Source of the DNA: CAWCDJ01 sp963836015
Lineage (GTDB): Bacteria; Acidobacteriota; Terriglobia; Bryobacterales; Bryobacteraceae
DNA length: 64,000 nt
NCBI GenBank assembly: GCA_963836015.1
Contig: CAWIIF010000002.1
Location: 186,001 to 250,000 of the forward strand
Direction: 5' to 3'
Position 1 is the stretch's first letter; each line of letters opens with the position of its first letter. Below are positions 50,218 through 59,974 of the stretch, one piece after another. Both the position numbers and the translations under genes were made by a program. The notes below the pieces were generated by a model. The model saw only the letters and a program-made list of their open reading frames with translations, searched no databases and was not told where the DNA came from.

Positions 50218-52479
50218 CTACGACGGACCGGCTGGCCGGTCGAGGGCCTGCCGGATTCTTTGAAGGAGACGTTCGGCGGTGAAAGGCTTTTGAATGAACT
50301 TGGCCTCGAAGCCTCGCTGGGCCTGAGGGCCGATCATCTCATCGGTATAGCCGGACATGTAGATCACTTTCAATGCCGGCCGGAGTTTCAGGGCTTCTTC
50401 CCCAAGCCGGCGCCCGCTCATTCCCGGCATCACTACATCGGTAAGCAACAGATCGATCGGTCCCGCGTGCTGTTCGCAGAGCAGCAGAGCCTCTTCCGGA
50501 CGGCCCGTGTGCAGCACCCGGTAGCCCTGCGGCGTCAGGATGTTTTCGATCAGCTCGCGCACGGGCGCCTGGTCTTCGACGACCAAAATGGTCTCGGTCC
50601 CGGTAACATCCGGCTTGGGAACGGCTGCCGGCGCCTCCGGTTCCGGTACCTCGAGCACCGCGGGCAGATAGACCTTGACCGTGGTTCCCCTGCCGGGTTC
50701 GCTGTAAAGCCAGATGTGTCCCCCGCTCTGGTTGACAATTCCATAGACCGTGCTGAGCCCCAGTCCGGTGCCTCGTCCGGGGGCCTTGGTGGTGAAAAAG
50801 GGCTCGAATGCGTGGGATTGCGTCTCCGCGTCCATGCCTTCTCCAGTATCGCTGACAGCCAGAAGAACATAGCGGCCGGCCTTCACGCTCACGTGCTCCG
50901 AACTGTACGTCTGGTCGAGATTCCCGCTGGATGTTTCGATGATGAGCCGCCCGCCTTGCGGCATCGCATCTCGCGCGTTCACCGCAAGGTTCATGATGAT
51001 CTGCACCATTTGTGCGCGGTCCACCCGTACATACATCTCCCTCGGGTCGAGCGAGGTTACGATCACTACGTCGTCGCCGATCACCCTGCGGAGCATCTCT
51101 TCGATCTGCCGGACGATGGAGTTCAAATCGAAGACGGACGGCTGGGCGACCTGCCGCCGGCTGAATGCGAGAAGTTGCTGTGTCAAGCCGGATGCCTGCT
51201 CGGCGGCGCGACAGATCTGGTCGGCCTGGCTCCAGTGCCGGCTGTGGGGCAGGGCTGCGTCGCGCAACATCCCGCCATAGCCGGCGAAGACGGTCAGGAG
51301 ATTGTTGAAATCGTGCGCCACGCCTCCGGCCAGCCGCCCGATCGCCTCCATCTTCTGAGCTTCGTGCAACTGTCTCTCGGTACGCTTGAAATCTTCAATA
51401 TCGGTGCAAACAGCGAATAGCTTCCGGATTTGCCCGGTCTCATCCAGCATGGGTTGTCCGCGGACCAGGAACGCCCGGAAAGACCCGGAATTGTCAGCGA
51501 GCCTGCACTCTACCTCGAACGCTTCGCCCGACGCAACCGCAGCCGTCCAGCGCGAGAGAGTCGGCGAAACATCCTCGGGATGCAACGCTGAAATCCATCT
51601 GTGCCCTTGCGACTGCTCCAGCGTGAGCCCGGTGTAGTCCTGCCACCCCTGATTGAAATAGTCGCACTCGCCCTTGGAATCGGCGGTGAAGATGAAGTTG
51701 GGGGTAGCGTCGGCCAGGAAGCGGTAGCGCTCCTCGCTTTCGTGCGCGGCCTTCTGGGCCCTTCTCTGCTCGCTGACATCGCGGAAGACCATGATGGCGC
51801 CCCGCGGCTGCCGCGAGCCGCCGCGAATGGGCGCGGCGCTGTCCTCGATGGCGAATACGGATCCGCTTCGGGAAACTAATGAGGTGTCGTCGCGCAGATG
51901 GGTGATGCTGCCGAGTTGCAGCGCTCCCGCAACCGGAACCTCCACCTTGCTGCGGGTGCGCTCGTTCACCAGTTGGAGCACTTCCTCGATACTGCGTCCG
52001 GTGGCCAATCTGGCATCCCATCCGCTGAGCGATTCGGCAACCGGATTCATGAAGCTCACGGCCTGCTTCTCATCCGTGGCGATGACGGCGTCGCCGATAC
52101 TGGTCAGTGCCGTGGAGAAGCGCTCCTCGGATTCGTACAGTGCCCCGCCAACCTCGGCGATCATGGCGCCCACGCCAAAGAAGAGAAGGAGCTGAACTGC
52201 CACTGAGGTTCTTTCGATGGCGAAGGAGTGCTCCGGGGGAATGAAAAAGTACAGGCGGACGGCGACAGACAAGGCCAACGCCAGCAGGGCACAATTTCGG
52301 CCGCCCCATATGGCGCTGAATGCCACGGCAGCCAGGAACAACTGATAGGTGCCCGGGCTCTGATCGGAGCCGAACCAGGATTCCAGACCGAGATGCAGCA
52401 AGAGCGCTACAACAGCGAGGGCCGCCGCCAGCCCATAACGCAGCACAACCGAGCCCCGAAGCGCGTGCCGGATGGCCAT
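50218..52479 (-). CDS. hybrid sensor histidine kinase (DUF4118-like, PAS, HisKA, HATPase, REC)
   Basis: About 753 residues. Four membrane helices at about 5-110 resemble the KdpD-type DUF4118 module ('SPGTYQLFLAAVAFSAIWGG', 'LYFFIPPEHSFAIERT'). PAS domain 1 (about 118-235), PAS domain 2 (about 250-370), HisKA with His in 'GGVAHDFNNLL', HATPase with 'LLAVSDTGEGMD' and 'PGRGTGLGLSTVYG', and a C-terminal receiver with phospho-Asp in 'IDLLLTDVVMPGMSG' follow. It therefore senses a signal at or in the membrane and passes phosphate to its own receiver. No partner regulator is adjacent. I prefer the ATG at 52479, with AGGA eight bases upstream, over 52488 or 52509. Confidence 0.9.
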   Translation of the reverse strand: MAIRHALRGSVVLRYGLAAALAVVALLLHLGLESWFGSDQSPGTYQLFLAAVAFSAIWGGRNCALLALALSVAVRLYFFIPPEHSFAIERTSVAVQLLLFFGVGAMIAEVGGALYESEERFSTALTSIGDAVIATDEKQAVSFMNPVAESLSGWDARLATGRSIEEVLQLVNERTRSKVEVPVAGALQLGSITHLRDDTSLVSRSGSVFAIEDSAAPIRGGSRQPRGAIMVFRDVSEQRRAQKAAHESEERYRFLADATPNFIFTADSKGECDYFNQGWQDYTGLTLEQSQGHRWISALHPEDVSPTLSRWTAAVASGEAFEVECRLADNSGSFRAFLVRGQPMLDETGQIRKLFAVCTDIEDFKRTERQLHEAQKMEAIGRLAGGVAHDFNNLLTVFAGYGGMLRDAALPHSRHWSQADQICRAAEQASGLTQQLLAFSRRQVAQPSVFDLNSIVRQIEEMLRRVIGDDVVIVTSLDPREMYVRVDRAQMVQIIMNLAVNARDAMPQGGRLIIETSSGNLDQTYSSEHVSVKAGRYVLLAVSDTGEGMDAETQSHAFEPFFTTKAPGRGTGLGLSTVYGIVNQSGGHIWLYSEPGRGTTVKVYLPAVLEVPEPEAPAAVPKPDVTGTETILVVEDQAPVRELIENILTPQGYRVLHTGRPEEALLLCEQHAGPIDLLLTDVVMPGMSGRRLGEEALKLRPALKVIYMSGYTDEMIGPQAQRGFEAKFIQKPFTAERLLQRIRQALDRPAGPS

Positions 52480-52530
52480 TGAGCGCATCCTACCATAGTT
52501 AAGTTGCAATCTTGTCCTGTATACTGCGGC

Positions 52531-53721
52531 TTGGATCGCTTCCGAACACGACCGCGCCTTGCTGTTCTGGCACTGTTATGCTGCCTGGCTTACGCTCCCC
52601 TATTGACCATCCCGCTGATCGAAGACGACTATCCCAGCCTGGCGCAGGCGCAGGTGCTCGGAGCCCCCGCGCACGCCGGCGACCTCCTCTTCCATAGCGC
52701 CTTTCAGGCCCGCGCCACCAGTGTCTGGAGCATGTACCTGCTGTGGAAGGCCGCCGGTCTCACCCCGTGGGTGTACCACCTGGTCAGTCTCCTGCTCCAC
52801 ATTTTGAACACGTGGCTGGTCTATGCCATCGCCTGGACCTGGACGCGCATGCGGCCGGGGGCATTCTGGGCGGCGGCTTTCTTCGCCGTAGCGGAAGGAC
52901 ATCAGGAAGCCGTCATGTGGTTCACGGCAATTAACGAGCTTTGGATGTTCCTGTTCGGTGCGGCCGCATTGCTTTGCTGGATCCAGGGGCGGCGCGCTGG
53001 TATCCTGTTCTTTGCCCTCGCTCTTCTGTCTAAGGAATCCGCGGTAATCTTCCTGCCGCTCTTCCTGTTGGCCGCTCCCGAGCGCAACTGGCGTCGATGG
53101 GCGCCGTATGCCGTCCTCGCAGCGGCGATGACTGCGTCGATCTTCCTGGGCCGCTCCTTCCGCTTTTCCGACGGCAGCTTTTCGCTGCACGCGCCCTTCT
53201 GGATCACGTGGCCGCGCGGCATCGGCCGGGTCCTTTGGATCTGGGGTTGGATCGCCGGCGCCATCATCTGGTTCCGAGGCGATTCCAAAGCTCGAAGAAC
53301 GGCCATCCTCTCCGTGGCGTGGATCGCGGTAGCGCTCGTTCCCTACATCTTTCTGACGTACTCCACCGAGATCCCCAGCCGCCAGACCTATCTGGCCAGC
53401 GTGGGATTGGCAATGCTGGCCGGGCTTGCAATGACCCTGCTCGACCGGCGCGTAGTGGCGGCCCTGGCTGTCGCGATGCTGATTCACAACGTGGGCTATC
53501 TGTGGGTCAGGAAGCGCGGGCAGTTTCTCGAACGCGCCGCGCCGACGGAGCAGTTGATCGCGCTCGCGCGAACGGTCCCGGGACCGATCTGGATGAAGTG
53601 CTTCCCGCGCATCCCGTGGATCGCCGAGGAGGCCGTCCACCTGGGGGCGGGGAAGCCCGCATCCATCCTGCTCTGGAAACAGCCGGAGGGTGGCGCGGCG
53701 GTCTTCTGCTACCAGAAGTAA
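52531..53721 (+). CDS. multi-pass membrane protein, GT-C glycosyltransferase-like
   Basis: The roughly 396-residue protein has about ten hydrophobic helices. The first periplasmic loop carries 'LLTIPLIEDDYPSLAQ', with an Asp-Asp pair like the catalytic acidic motif of GT-C enzymes. 'HLVSLLLHILNTWLVYAIAW' and 'LSKESAVIFLPLFLL' are typical of PMT/ArnT-like membrane proteins. It probably moves sugars from polyprenyl carriers, but the acceptor is unknown. A TTG at 52531 starts just before the first helix; an earlier TTG at 52504 would overlap the divergent kinase's upstream region. Confidence 0.7.
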   Translation: MDRFRTRPRLAVLALLCCLAYAPLLTIPLIEDDYPSLAQAQVLGAPAHAGDLLFHSAFQARATSVWSMYLLWKAAGLTPWVYHLVSLLLHILNTWLVYAIAWTWTRMRPGAFWAAAFFAVAEGHQEAVMWFTAINELWMFLFGAAALLCWIQGRRAGILFFALALLSKESAVIFLPLFLLAAPERNWRRWAPYAVLAAAMTASIFLGRSFRFSDGSFSLHAPFWITWPRGIGRVLWIWGWIAGAIIWFRGDSKARRTAILSVAWIAVALVPYIFLTYSTEIPSRQTYLASVGLAMLAGLAMTLLDRRVVAALAVAMLIHNVGYLWVRKRGQFLERAAPTEQLIALARTVPGPIWMKCFPRIPWIAEEAVHLGAGKPASILLWKQPEGGAAVFCYQK

Positions 53722-53880
53722 GCGGGCCGGCGACCGGGAGCGAAGCAGTGTGCGATTAGGAAATAGCAGTCCTACTCACTCATATCAGGCGAGTTCGGGC
53801 GAAAGCTCGCAATATCTGCGACTTGAGCTTGCATTTTCCCGCCGGTTCAGGCATTCTGGTAGGTTTTCCTCAACTATCGA

Positions 53881-54834
53881 ATGCTGGAACGAGTGTTGTA
53901 CCACGACCATTGCTTCGACGGGGCGGCCTCTGCTGCCTTTTTCAGCCGCTTTATCGCGGGGGCAATCCACCCGGATGCGGAATTCCGTTACACCGGAATG
54001 GCTCATAAGGCGTCACAGTTGTTCGATCCGGGGCTCTTCGACGGCGACGAGAACGCCATCGTGGATTTCAAATATTCGAGCAGCCCGAAGCTCACCTGGT
54101 GGTTCGACCATCACCAGAGCGCCTTCCTCTCGCCCGAGGACGCCGAGCATTTCCGGCGCGACCGCAGCGGGCGCAAGCTCTACGACCCGAGTTACAAGTC
54201 CTGCACGTCCTTCATCGCGGCAGTAGCCTGCGAGCGCTTCGGCTTCCGCGCGCCGGACCTCGAAGACCTGGTCCACTGGTCCATCATCATCGATGGCGCG
54301 CAGTATCCGGATGCCAAAAGCGCGGTGGAGCTCGGCGCTCCGGCCATGAAGCTGACGCTGGTGATCGAAGCGGCCAAAGGTTCGGGCATCGTGCAGAAGG
54401 TTATCGGCTGGATGCAGCACCGGAAGCTCGCCGATATCGTGGCGGAACCGGAGATCCAGGAACTCTACGAGCCGCTCTACCGGCGCCACCTCGAGAATAA
54501 GGAGATCATCCTGCGGCAGGCGCGCGAGGACAACGGCGTGGTCTTCTTCGACCTGGCGGACTATGACGTGGAAGGCTACAACAAATTCATCCCGTACTAC
54601 CTGTTTCCGGCCGCCACTTACACGGTCTCGGTGAGCCCTTCCAGCTTTCGCACCAAAATCTCGGTAGGGTCGAATCCGTGGGCTTCCCGCGAGCCCACGC
54701 ACAATCTCGCCACGATCTGCGAACGCTACGGCGGAGGCGGACATGCCCGCGTGGGAGCCATCAGCCTGGCGCCGGGCGAACTCGTGCGCGCCCGCGAGAT
54801 CGCTTCCGAGATCGTGGCTGAATTGAAGCGGTGA
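53881..54834 (+). CDS. DHH-family phosphoesterase-like protein
   Basis: This 317-residue protein has the DHH superfamily signature: 'LYHDHCFDGAASAAFF' (His/Asp metal site), 'AIVDFKYSS', 'WWFDHHQSAF' (the DHH motif itself), and a C-terminal DHHA1-like 'ERYGGGGHARVGAI' substrate-binding loop. DHH proteins cleave short oligonucleotides, cyclic dinucleotides or pAp, or act as exopolyphosphatases. Here the His-Asp-His at the first site and the Asp-His-His are preserved, so activity is likely. The gene is alone, 160 bases after the membrane protein gene, in a gap without other signals, and ends six bases before a convergent kinase gene. Confidence 0.87.
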   Translation: MLERVLYHDHCFDGAASAAFFSRFIAGAIHPDAEFRYTGMAHKASQLFDPGLFDGDENAIVDFKYSSSPKLTWWFDHHQSAFLSPEDAEHFRRDRSGRKLYDPSYKSCTSFIAAVACERFGFRAPDLEDLVHWSIIIDGAQYPDAKSAVELGAPAMKLTLVIEAAKGSGIVQKVIGWMQHRKLADIVAEPEIQELYEPLYRRHLENKEIILRQAREDNGVVFFDLADYDVEGYNKFIPYYLFPAATYTVSVSPSSFRTKISVGSNPWASREPTHNLATICERYGGGGHARVGAISLAPGELVRAREIASEIVAELKR

Positions 54835-54840
54835 GACCCG

Positions 54841-57729
54841 TCAGGAAGGCGTCCCCGCCAGTTGCCGGACGACTGCCAGGAGGTCGTCGGCGCCGATCGG
54901 CTTGCGAAGGAGTGAGTGCGCTCCGAAGATCCCGGCGGCCTTGAGAAACTCGCCGTCGAAAGCCCCGGACATCGCGACCACGGACAGGTTCGGATGGCTC
55001 TGGCGCAGCATCCGAACGGTCTCGAGCCCTTCCTGTTCGGGCATGACCAGGTCCGTGATCACGAGGTCGATGGAACTCCCGTTCACCAGCCGCATCCCTG
55101 CCTTTCCGTCCCTCGCTTCCCGGACGCGGTAACCGGCGTTTCTGAGGGTCTTGACCAGCACTGCCCGTACCGCCTCGTCGTCGTCGATCACAAGCACGGT
55201 CGGGCGGCGTGCGGTTTCCGCGAGACGCGCCTGCACTTTATGCAGCAGTTCCGCCGGGGTAAACGGTTTGGCAAGGTAGTTGTCCGGATTGCCCGCGATT
55301 TCGGAGGCGATCTTGTCTGGGGCGTATCCGGTAGTCAGCAGGACCCGTAGATCGGGGATCGATTCACACAGTCTCTCGGCCAGTTCCGGCCCCGAGACGC
55401 CGGGCATCACCACGTCGGTGAGCAGGAGGTCAATGGCGTTCGCCTCGCGCGCGCACAACGCCAGCGCCTCCGCGCCGCTCCCCGCCTCGAGTACGCGATA
55501 CCCCTGGCGCCTCAACACTCCGCACGCCAGCCCGCGGACGTTGTCCTGATCCTCCACAACCAGCACGGTCGCGCGCGTCTCCAGCTCGGCTTTGCGGCCT
55601 TGAACAGGCATGGGCTCCGCGGCGGGAACGCGATCCGTATGCGGCAGGTAAATGCGGAAGGCGGAGCCTTCTCCTACCCGGCTGGATACCTGGATGAACC
55701 CGTGACTCTGTTGCACGATTCCGTAAACCGTCGCCAGCCCGAGCCCCGTGCCTGTGCCGTGCGGCTTGGTGGTGTAGAACGGCTCGAAGATCCGCTGCAA
55801 GGTCTCCGGGCTCATGCCGGTTCCGGTGTCGGACACCGCCAGCACCGCATAACCGCCGGGCGGGGCATGAGCTTCTGCAGCGGTGGCCTCGTCCACCTGG
55901 GAATTGGAAGTCTCGATGACGATCGTGCCCCCGGAAGGCATCGCGTCACGGGCATTGACCAGGAGGTTCATCAATACCTGCTGAACCAGCCCCCGGTCGG
56001 CGAGGACGAGCCCGAGGTCCGGGTCGAGCCGGATCGAGAGCTCCACATCCTCGTCGATCAGCCGTCGCAGCATACTCGCGTCCTGTTCCACCAGGCGGTT
56101 CAGGTTGAGGGGCTTCGGCTCGGTGATCTGCTTCCGGCTGAAGGCCAGCAACTGGCGTGTCAAAGCTGCTGCGCGCTCACCGGCGGCGTGGATCTCTTCG
56201 ACGTTCGCCCGTGTTTCCGCAGGCAGCTCCGGGGTCTCGAGCAGCATTTGGGAGTAGCCATTGATGACGGTCAGCATGTTGTTGAAGTCGTGAGCCACAC
56301 CGCCGGCCAGTCGGCCCACGCTTTCCATTTTCTGCGCCTGCCGCAACTGTTCTTCCAGCCGGTGGCGCTCCGTGACATCACGGTAGAAGGCCATCGCCGC
56401 GGGCCGGCCGTCGTGTTCGAACGGCACGGCCAGCACTTCCGTCCGGAAGACCGTGCCGTCACGTTGCAGCATGCGCCGCTCCACCGCCGGAGCGGCATTA
56501 TGCGCCTCCACGGACTGCATCCGGCGCCCGGCTTCCTCCCGTTCGTCCGGGTGAACGTCCTGGATGGCAGGTTTGCCGGTCATCTCCTCGGCGCTCGCAG
56601 CGCCCAGCATGCGCACGGCCGCCGGGTTCAGATACCGGTAGGCCAGTCCGGAGATCACCACGATTCCTTCGGGGGCGTTTTCCACGACGCTGCGAAAGCG
56701 CCTTTCGCTCTCCTGTAGATGCGTCTTCGCCTCGATTTGGGCCTGGTCGAACTGGCGCTCCTGGCGGCGCAGTAGAAGGAAGACTCCTCCGCCCGCCCCC
56801 ATCACCAGCGAGAATGCCAGAATCCCCAACGCGGTGGACCTCCACCAGAGCGGCGCCAGCACCTCATCGGCGTTCATCTGCGCCACCAGCCGCCAGGAGG
56901 TCCCGGGCACCGGGCGGGTGGCTGCGAACACCGCAACTCCATTGGCGTTGCGTCCGTGCACCACGCCTTCATACCCTTCGAGCGCCTTGACGGAAGGTAC
57001 TTCCGTGCGGCTCATCGGCACCGTCAGCACCATGGCCGAGCCGGGCCGGAGGCGCAGCTCGTTCAGCACGAGTGCCTGGTCGCCGTCGCGGCGCACCAGC
57101 AGCACCTCGCCACTGGTTGTCGGCACGGGCCAGCGGTTGAGGACCGGGTCGAGGTAATCGGCCGGATCGATGGCCAGGAGCAGCGTGCCGAAAACCGGCG
57201 CTCCCGCCGTCATCCGCAGTGGGATGTTCAGGCCCAGGTGGATGCCCACCCCGGGTTCGTTATGCAGATCGCGCAGTTGGATGGTCCCGCCGGCGACCAC
57301 ACCGAGCGCCAGGCTGCGGATGTGGTTTTCATCGCCAAAGGTGCGGCCCGAATAAGCCAGCTTATTCCCCGCGCGATCCGTCAGAATGGCGTTCGCGAAC
57401 TGCAACTCGCGGCAGGTGGCTGCCAGCCATTCGTTCACCTCGGCGACCTCCGCCGGCGTGCCGCGACCGTCCGCCAGACGCTCGACCACCGAGAGGGTCA
57501 TACGGTTTCCCAACAGTGATCGGGCTTCGCCCATACGCTGGTCCAACCATTCGGATACCTGCTTTACCTTGGAATCGGCAATGGTCATCAATTGATTCCG
57601 CACCTGCCGTTCGACGGCTTCTCGTTGGCCCACGTGATATCGCCAGGTGACGGCCACGATCGAGCAGGCAAGAATGAGGAACAAGCCGATCAATTGGTAA
57701 GGTGTACGGCGGGCGGGCGGCTGCATCAT
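54841..57729 (-). CDS. hybrid sensor histidine kinase with cache-like sensor and two receivers
   Basis: About 962 residues. One transmembrane helix (about 12-32), a periplasmic cache-like sensor (about 40-300), a second helix near 310-330, a coiled segment and a PAS domain (about 365-480) come first. HisKA with His in 'GGVAHDFNNML', HATPase with 'LAVSDTGTGMSPETL' and 'GTGTGLGLATVYG', a receiver with 'IDLLLTDVVMPGVSG', and a second receiver with 'IDLVITDLVMPEQEG' follow. Two receivers suggest a branched phosphorelay. A GGAGGAG lies just before two successive ATGs (57729 and 57726). The frame stays open much further upstream, but that part is only the shadow of the MFS gene. An AT-rich stretch at 57751-57790 is the likely promoter region. 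Confidence 0.9.
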   Translation of the reverse strand: MMQPPARRTPYQLIGLFLILACSIVAVTWRYHVGQREAVERQVRNQLMTIADSKVKQVSEWLDQRMGEARSLLGNRMTLSVVERLADGRGTPAEVAEVNEWLAATCRELQFANAILTDRAGNKLAYSGRTFGDENHIRSLALGVVAGGTIQLRDLHNEPGVGIHLGLNIPLRMTAGAPVFGTLLLAIDPADYLDPVLNRWPVPTTSGEVLLVRRDGDQALVLNELRLRPGSAMVLTVPMSRTEVPSVKALEGYEGVVHGRNANGVAVFAATRPVPGTSWRLVAQMNADEVLAPLWWRSTALGILAFSLVMGAGGGVFLLLRRQERQFDQAQIEAKTHLQESERRFRSVVENAPEGIVVISGLAYRYLNPAAVRMLGAASAEEMTGKPAIQDVHPDEREEAGRRMQSVEAHNAAPAVERRMLQRDGTVFRTEVLAVPFEHDGRPAAMAFYRDVTERHRLEEQLRQAQKMESVGRLAGGVAHDFNNMLTVINGYSQMLLETPELPAETRANVEEIHAAGERAAALTRQLLAFSRKQITEPKPLNLNRLVEQDASMLRRLIDEDVELSIRLDPDLGLVLADRGLVQQVLMNLLVNARDAMPSGGTIVIETSNSQVDEATAAEAHAPPGGYAVLAVSDTGTGMSPETLQRIFEPFYTTKPHGTGTGLGLATVYGIVQQSHGFIQVSSRVGEGSAFRIYLPHTDRVPAAEPMPVQGRKAELETRATVLVVEDQDNVRGLACGVLRRQGYRVLEAGSGAEALALCAREANAIDLLLTDVVMPGVSGPELAERLCESIPDLRVLLTTGYAPDKIASEIAGNPDNYLAKPFTPAELLHKVQARLAETARRPTVLVIDDDEAVRAVLVKTLRNAGYRVREARDGKAGMRLVNGSSIDLVITDLVMPEQEGLETVRMLRQSHPNLSVVAMSGAFDGEFLKAAGIFGAHSLLRKPIGADDLLAVVRQLAGTPS

Positions 57730-57836
57730 CACTCCTCCGAGCAGGACAGCGATCTTATATTTTAAGACCTTGTTGTATTTTACTATAGCGAGTAGCGTAG
57801 CACCCCGTGGTGCGTATAGGGAATTCTCCTGAGAGC

Positions 57837-59140
57837 CTATGGCGCCCCCTCCACCTCCAGGGACGACGCCGCCTGCACGCCCTGGGCGGCCTCCGTCAGG
57901 ATGCCCAGCCGAACGTAGATGGGACGTACCTGGGTCCGGATATCGCCCAGTTTCGTAGCGAACCAGGCCGCTCCGGCAAGACACAGCGCCCCGGCGATCA
58001 CGATCGTGGGGGGAGCGCCGATGCGCGCCGTCAGCGCCCCGGCCCACAGGCTTCCGAAGGGTGCCATCCCCTGGAATGCCATGGCATAGTACGCCATGAC
58101 TCGCCCCCGCTTGTCGTCGTCCACAATGGTCTGCAGGATGGTGTTCGTGGAGGCCATCTGCTGCATCATGCCGAATCCGGCGAACGGCAGCACGGCGAGC
58201 GAGAGCCACAGCGAGCGGGATAGCGCAAAGCCGATGAGCGCCGCCCCCAGCAGGGCCGTCGCCAAGGCGATCCGACGGCCCAACCCCAGCACGGATCTGC
58301 GCATCGCCAGGGTAATCGCGCCGGCCAGCGCGCCCACCCCCGAGGCCGACATGAGGAACCCGAGCGTGTTCGGCCCGCCGTGCAGGATCCGCGACGCGAA
58401 AACCGGCATCAGCACGGTATACGGCATCCCCATCAGGCTCACCAGGCCCAGCATCAGCAAGAGCGAGCGGATGGCCTTCGACCGGCGCACGTACTGCCAC
58501 CCTTCCGCAAATTCCTGCCAGGCGCGGCGCCGGCGGGGTGGGACGGCCGCGCGGAGACGCGCATCGCAACCAGCGACGCGATTACCGCCAGGTAGCTCAA
58601 CCCGTCGATCAGGAAGCACCAGCCTTCCCCCACCGCCGCGATGACCAGCCCGGCGATGGCCGGCCCCACGAGGCGCGCCACGTTCACCATCGACGAGTTC
58701 AGCGCAATGGCATTCCCCAGGTCCTCGCGGCGATCCACCATCTGCACCACGAATGCCTGCCGCGACGGCATGTCGAAGGCGTTGATCATTCCCTGGAAGA
58801 GGGCCAGCGCGACGATGTGCCAGACCTGGATGGTTCCGCTGAGCGCCAGGGCAGCGAGCGCGAGGGACTGCGCCATGGAGAGCGCCTGGGTCACGATCAG
58901 CGCGCGGTGGCGGTTCCAGCGGTCCACCCAAACTCCCGCCGGCGGCGCCAGGAAGAAGGCGGGGATCTGCCCGCAAAAACTCACCACGCCCAGGAGCACG
59001 GCCGACCCGGTGAGCCGGTATACCAGCCACGCCGTGGCGACTCGCGTCATCCAGGTGCCAACCAGGGAAACGGTCTGCCCGCTGAAGAACAACCGGTAGT
59101 TCCGCGAACGCAGGGCGCGCAGCGGAAACTCGAAGTCCAT
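57837..59140 (-). pseudogene. MFS exporter, EntS-like, frameshifted
   Basis: Two frames combine to one major facilitator of about 434 residues. From the ATG at 59140, 'FPLRALRSRNYRLFFSGQTVSLVGTWMTRVATAWLVYRL' begins TM1, and the characteristic motif 'AGVWVDRWNRHRAL' follows. This frame is good up to 'ASLVAMRVSARP' near 58555. The other frame carries on from 'RRRRAWQEFAEGWQYVRR' near 58520 to 57837 with six more helices ('GFGMMQQMASTNTILQTIVDDDKRGRVMAYY'). The break lies in a very GC-rich Arg/Pro linker between the two halves of the protein. Related members export siderophores or macrolides. Either a base error or a real frameshift is possible. Confidence 0.83.
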
Positions 59141-59187
59141 ATAGCCATTTTCCCATCCGTCCCGGCCGGCTTCGCATCCAATGCGGC

Positions 59188-59964
59188 ATGGATCTGCAAT
59201 TGGAAGGTAAGTCCGCACTCGTGAGCGGTTCCACCGCCGGCATCGGCCTGGCAATCGCCACGGCACTGGCCGGGGAAGGAGCGCGCGTGATTGTGAACGG
59301 CCGTACGCAGGCGCGCGTCGATGCGGCCGTCCGGGAGTCCGGGGCCGCCCAAGGGTTTGCCGCCGATCTCAGTACCGAAGCCGGCGCCCGTGCCCTGATC
59401 GAGCGCTTCCCCGAGGTCGATATCCTGGTGAACAACCTGGGCATCTTCGAGCCCAAGCCGTTCGAGCAGATTTCGGACGATGACTGGCGGCGTTTCTTCG
59501 ACGTCAACGTGCTCAGCGGAGTGCGGCTCAGCCGCCATTACCTTCCTCTCATGAAGCGCAAAAACTGGGGTCGCATCGTGTTCATATCGAGCGAATCGGC
59601 GATCCAGATTCCTCCCGAGATGATCCACTACGGCATGACCAAGACGGCGCAACTCGCAGTGGCCCGCGGGATCGCCGAAACCACCGCCGGCACCGCGGTA
59701 ACCGTGAATTCGGTGCTCCCCGGGCCGACCGCTTCGGAGGGTGTCACCGGTTTTGTCGACAGTCTTGCCGGCGCAAAAGGTGTGGACCGCGCTACGGTCG
59801 AGCGCGAGTTCTTCGAGAAAATGCGGCCGACTTCACTGATCCGCCGCTTTGCCGGCACCGACGAAGTGGCCGCGCTCGTTGCATTCGTGTGCAGCCCGCT
59901 GGCGGCCGTGGTAAACGGCGCCGCCCTGCGTGTGGATGGGGGCGTAGCGCGCTCGATCCTGTAA
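59188..59964 (+). CDS. short-chain dehydrogenase/reductase
   Basis: This 258-residue classical SDR has the cofactor motif Gly-Ser-Thr-Ala-Gly-Ile-Gly near residues 14-20, 'VDILVNNLGIFEPKPF' for the Asn-Asn-Ala-Gly-type motif, and the catalytic Ser135, Tyr148 and Lys152 (Tyr-Gly-Met-Thr-Lys). 'VNGRTQARVD' after beta-2 with Arg suggests NADP(H) preference. It reduces or oxidises an alcohol/keto substrate in the cytoplasm; the C-terminal region gives no clue to which. It is divergent from the MFS exporter gene (47 bases) and convergent with the ADOP permease, ten bases away. Confidence 0.93.
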   Translation: MDLQLEGKSALVSGSTAGIGLAIATALAGEGARVIVNGRTQARVDAAVRESGAAQGFAADLSTEAGARALIERFPEVDILVNNLGIFEPKPFEQISDDDWRRFFDVNVLSGVRLSRHYLPLMKRKNWGRIVFISSESAIQIPPEMIHYGMTKTAQLAVARGIAETTAGTAVTVNSVLPGPTASEGVTGFVDSLAGAKGVDRATVEREFFEKMRPTSLIRRFAGTDEVAALVAFVCSPLAAVVNGAALRVDGGVARSIL

Positions 59965-59974
59965 GGTGGCCCGA

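Noticed and set aside
57730..58569. N-terminal extension of the second hybrid kinase by about 280 residues
   Set aside because: The extension is the second frame of the MFS gene on the same strand, and a strong ribosome site with two ATGs lies at 57726-57740.
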